DNA of 64,000 nt from Quercus robur (taxonomy: Eukaryota > Streptophyta > Magnoliopsida > Fagales > Fagaceae), in NCBI RefSeq assembly GCF_932294415.1, contig NC_065541.1:54910290-54974289 (forward strand), in the 5' to 3' direction. Both the position numbers and the translations under genes were made by a program. This document shows, in pieces, positions 60,556 through 64,000 of the stretch. Under the pieces are notes generated by a model, which had not been told where the DNA came from, ran no database searches, and was given only the letters and a program-made list of their open reading frames with translations. Numbering within the stretch: position 1 is the stretch's first letter; each line of letters starts with the position of its first letter.

Positions 60556-61910
60556 AATGATAAGCTGCAATCGATTATTATCTCAAAAGTCTTGCTGACT
60601 ATATTGTTCCCTGATCTTGTTTCTCTATATGTATCAATTATTGCTTCGAATAACTAAAATTGTCTTCAAATGATATTGATTATTGTAAGAGGAAGTAGGG
60701 TACGAGTACTGAACTTCCAACTAGGATTATACATTTTCTTATGAGGTAGATCTGATTTGTAGGCTAATTATGTAGGTTTCTGCAGGTGTATGAGTAGGAT
60801 CTTTTGATGTAATTGCAATCGGTGATTGTCTACCCTTGTTATCATGATATCTTCTGTCATCATTTCAGGTCCAGCGACCCAATCTGTTCTTTCTTCTACT
60901 TTCTAGTTGATGTTAGGGGCAACTATTTTTATTTTATTTTATTTTTTCGCAATACATTTCATAACGTACTAAAGTGATAAGTTGTGATTGGTGTAATGCA
61001 TGAGTTCATTACTGATATTGTTTCTATTATATCCCTACACTTATTATTTTAGTTACAAATGTGATAAAAGACAAGCCAAGGTAAAAACCTCGGGGTTGCA
61101 TGTCAATATATTCTTTCTGTATCTAACTTCGGGAGGGGAGATTCCAAGTATTGGAATCTTCTATCCCTTTTCTTTTTTGACTAAATTTTTTTTCTTTTTT
61201 CTTTTTGGGTTATACGCGTATGCTAGATATTCTTGAAATATTCCAGGTGTATGTATGCTATACTTTATGCTATATAATTCTCTTCTCATAATTTGTAAAT
61301 GTCAATATTAGAGGCTTACAGTGACGGGCAATGTTAATAAAAGCCACTCGTCTTTATTTGGACTTCAATATTTTATCAGATTACTGATCAAAGAAAAAAA
61401 AAAAAAATTTACCAGATTATATAGGTCTTGAACGGTTGTACCATGTAATATTAGAGAGAATAATAAGAGGGAATAATATAAATAAATATTTATTATCAGC
61501 ATTAACCAAAATATTTGGCTTTCAAAAAAAAAAAAAAAAAAAACCCAAAATGTTTGACCTTGTCACCCTATTTTTTCGTTATTTTTGTTTCCCCACGAAA
61601 CACGGTTTCGAATTTTCTCTTCTTAATTCTCTGTATACTATCGGAAAAAGCCTAAAAGAATGGGTTGAGAATTGAGATGCATGCTTTGATTAAATTAAAA
61701 AAAAATATAAAGATAAAAATAGAATGCCTGTATAGGACCTATGCATTTTAAGCCATACTCAGCAAAAGAAACAAGAAAATGGGTACATTTTAAACCATGA
61801 AAAAAGGTCGCACCCATTTTAGCACGAAATTCAGAAATTGATAGGCAACCGGTGGACAAAGCCTAGAAAGGGATCACATTAACATAAAATAAAATATTTT
61901 TTGTAATAAT
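60556..61910. other. AHL1 3' UTR and intergenic
   Basis: The first few hundred bases should be the 3' UTR. No other exon recognised. Poly-A run 61526-61545 and A/T runs. Confidence 0.4.
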
Positions 61911-61923
61911 AATAAACAAACTA

Positions 61924-62032
61924 GCAAGAATCTTATAGTTCAATTAAATTTTTTTGGTGTTTTCAACAAAGATATTTAGAGTTCAAATTTCATCTCTTAT
62001 ATTATAACTATTGAATTATTATAAAAAATAAA
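61924..62032 (+). mobile_element. tRNA-derived SINE with 13-bp target duplication
   Basis: GAATCTTATAGTTCAATTAA (weak A box), AGAGTTCAAATTTCA (weak B box), then TATTATAACTATTGAATTAT and an A-rich AAAAAATAAAAAT tail. Exact AATAAACAAACTA copies flank it (61911-61923, 62033-62045). Same 3' end as the 43569 copy but opposite strand. Confidence 0.75.
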
Positions 62033-62045
62033 AATAAACAAACTA

Positions 62046-62720
62046 AGCTAAGCCATGCTTGTCCTTTATTTTGCAGCCAATGGCCAATAGTTAAGCTAAG
62101 CCATGTTTTTTCTTCCTGGTTATCTAGGCACTGCTCAGCCTAGTTCTTGCCTTCTGTTTCAGGAATCACTAAATTCTTTAATGTTTTTCCATTTTATTTA
62201 TTTTTTTCTTTCTAAACCCCTTTCTTAAATAAGTTATTGTTGCAACCAAAGCAAACAATACGGCATTATATCAACTGGAACTATATAAAAATTAAAAAAC
62301 TCTGCACAAACAATAAAATTTTTCACAAATGAATGCTTTAAAAAAAAAAAAAAAAAAAAAACCCGTAACTAAAAAAAGTATATGTTGAGCTTGAAGAGCG
62401 CTCAAATTGACACCCCAAAAATACAAGTGTCTCCATCTAACAACTGGAGAATCTGGAATGCTATCCAATTATCTTAAAGTATTAACTTTGGACCTATAGT
62501 CACATTTTATGAATGAAGGAATTTTTGTTTCTCATTTGGCTGCGTTAAGCTTGCAGTGCAAGTTATGGTGTGTGTATATATATATTTATAAATTTTTATG
62601 AGACTGGTGTTTCATCATCTTTCATTCATTACATAATCGCACATCTTTTTTGAACCCTACTTTTAAGTTTGAGTTTGACTAATTGATAATTTGAAATTCA
62701 GAAAGCTTGTCATGCATAGA
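62046..62720. other. Intergenic, no gene recognised
   Basis: AT-rich with a poly-A run (62340-62361) and a short TA run near 62575. Nothing coding. Confidence 0.5.
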
Positions 62721-64000
62721 TTTTTTTTTTTTTTTTTGATGAAAAGACAGCAACTTTATTAAGAAGAAGATATATTCAGTACATTTTGACAAAGTAGACC
62801 CAATAAAAGCTAAATTTTCTTTTATTTAAGTTACATAATACTCAATACTCTTGGCATGCTGAGCCAAGATATGAGTTGGCCGGTTCCTGTTCGCTTAACA
62901 TGTGAGACTTGTGAAGTCCTGAATGCTTGTAACTTCCGACAAAAGCCTGCGATGATGTTATAGATAAACACTTGAGGATTGCTAACAGCCTAACACCAAG
63001 CACGACGTCTACAATCAGTTTTGAATCACATTCAAAATGAACATCCCTTATACCAATGCCCCAAGCGAAGTCCACGGCCTCCCCCAAAGCTTTGGCTTCG
63101 GCCTCTTATGGACCCAAAGGGCAGTACACCTTCTTGCTCAAAGGCCGCTGCTACCAGGCCACCATGATCCCCGATGAGGACCCCCACACCCGAGGCCTAT
63201 TGGGACTCAAATACTGCACCATCCACGTTGACCTTGTACCATGGCAGAGAAGGATTGGTCCACTGGCCACTGACATGCATCACCGGCTTCGAAGGTTGGA
63301 AGTTGGCTATCTAAAACTCATCAAGCAACAGTCGTGCCTTCTGCAGAATTGTTACCGCTTGTTGTCTTGCTTTCCCTTGTCGTACCGCATTCCTGTTAAA
63401 CCACATACTCCAAGCAACTTTAATTACAAGTTCCAACAAATCATTACCCACCCGCTGAATGAATTGTAGGTGCCACACGGCTATCAAACGGAAATCCTGA
63501 TAGCTTCCATACTTCCCGCGCTCGGTTACAACTCTGGAATAGGTGAGTCGTGACCACTGCATTCAGCGTCTAATCCACAAGCTTCGTAGATCTGATCATC
63601 AAGAACTTTGCGATGGCACAAGTTTTCTTTCTTAGGTAAAGTATTACGACTCGCTCGCCAAGCAAATGACTTGATTTTATTCGGGACATTTAACCTCCAG
63701 AGATTTTTCCAGAACTGACTATGATTTCCATTGCTGGAATTTTCAGGTCTCGAATCCGAAGAAGATAACAAGGCAATCTTGTAAGCACTTCAAACAGTAA
63801 AATTGCCTTTGGAAGTGTATGCCCATATTAGTCGATCTAGGGGCAGCCTAGAGCTCAAGGGGATGCTCATGATTGACCGTGCATCATTTAATTTGGGGAG
63901 AAAGTGTGTCTGATCATATCTCCTTGCCAAATGCCATGGTGTGGGTCAAATAAGTTGCAAACTGTCATTCCTGCTGGTGAGGCCACTTATTGAAGATATT
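62721..64000 (-). pseudogene. LINE (non-LTR retrotransposon) 3' fragment: zf-RVT and RNase H, broken
   Basis: Reading from the right edge on the minus strand: WAYTSKGNFTV, stop, SAYKIALLSSSDS. Then the zf-RVT domain FWKNLWRLNVPNKIKSFAWR, ASRNTLPKKENLCHRKVLDD and YEACGLDAE (first Cys of the CxxC replaced by Tyr). Then VAWSMWFNRNAVRQG and ARQQAVTILQKARLLLDEF. Then a plant RNase H (RVT_3) domain: PWYKVNVDGAVF (first Asp), EAEAKALGEAVDFAW (Glu), DVHFECDSKLIVD (last Asp). Stops and frameshifts break it in at least four places, one just before EAEAKAL. It ends in a poly(A) tail seen as T17 at 62721-62737, preceded by an AATAAAG signal. The reverse transcriptase proper lies beyond 64000, if present. 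Confidence 0.88.

Noticed and set aside
63056-63469. 137-codon plus-strand open frame
   Set aside because: Antisense to the RNase H and linker part of the LINE fragment.

Overview
The window is nuclear DNA from a flowering plant, most likely a woody eudicot. Its intact genes belong to plant-specific families (LOB-domain, MAP65, AHL) with GT-AG introns of up to about 3.9 kb. Long AT-rich intergenic stretches are full of plant transposons. A Fagales tree (oak or chestnut type) fits the general look, but that is an impression and not something the sequence proves. No prokaryotic, organellar or viral system was seen, and no tRNA, rRNA or CRISPR locus.

Layout. 1-5627: a decayed PIF/Harbinger DNA transposon whose left end lies outside the window, carrying a transposase (5-2334, -) and a Myb/SANT-like ORF1 (2794-3843, -). 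5698-7438: MITEs and the upstream region of a LOB-domain gene. 7439-10941 (+): LBD20-like gene with two exons. 11940-20390: transposon-rich, with a hAT-type transposase fossil, several Tourist-like MITEs with TAA or TTA target duplications, a hAT-type element with an 8-bp duplication that contains a near-perfect 182-bp hairpin, and a candidate solo LTR. 20390-23195: no gene seen. 23196-25175 (-): a 659-residue nuclear-type protein of unknown function with a Cys/His region resembling FAR1/GCM/WRKY zinc folds. 25620-27000: degenerate direct repeats and a tandem array. 27384-36759: nested retro- and DNA-element block, with two related ~2.8-kb LTR-like elements (5-bp duplications GATAC and GTGAC), a 1.25-kb solo LTR (AAAAC), and a hAT element (CTCCTATG) holding the second 2.8-kb element. 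39056-43471 (+): MAP65-3/PLEIADE-like gene with 12 coding exons. 43553-49021: SINEs, a candidate solo LTR and a MITE. 52732-60555 (+): AHL1-like AT-hook gene with 5 coding exons. 61911-64000: a SINE and a LINE fragment.

The four intact genes are ordinary single loci with no evident shared pathway: lateral-organ/vascular transcription (LBD), cytokinesis (MAP65-3), chromatin/AT-rich DNA binding (AHL1), and one unknown. The most informative content is the transposon stratigraphy. A near-complete Harbinger element and an internally rearranged MITE relative sit 8 kb apart. Two MITE families occur twice. A tRNA-derived SINE family occurs about four times, two copies with clear long target duplications. 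Nesting order can be read from intact duplications. All homology statements come from recognising motifs by eye; no database search was run.
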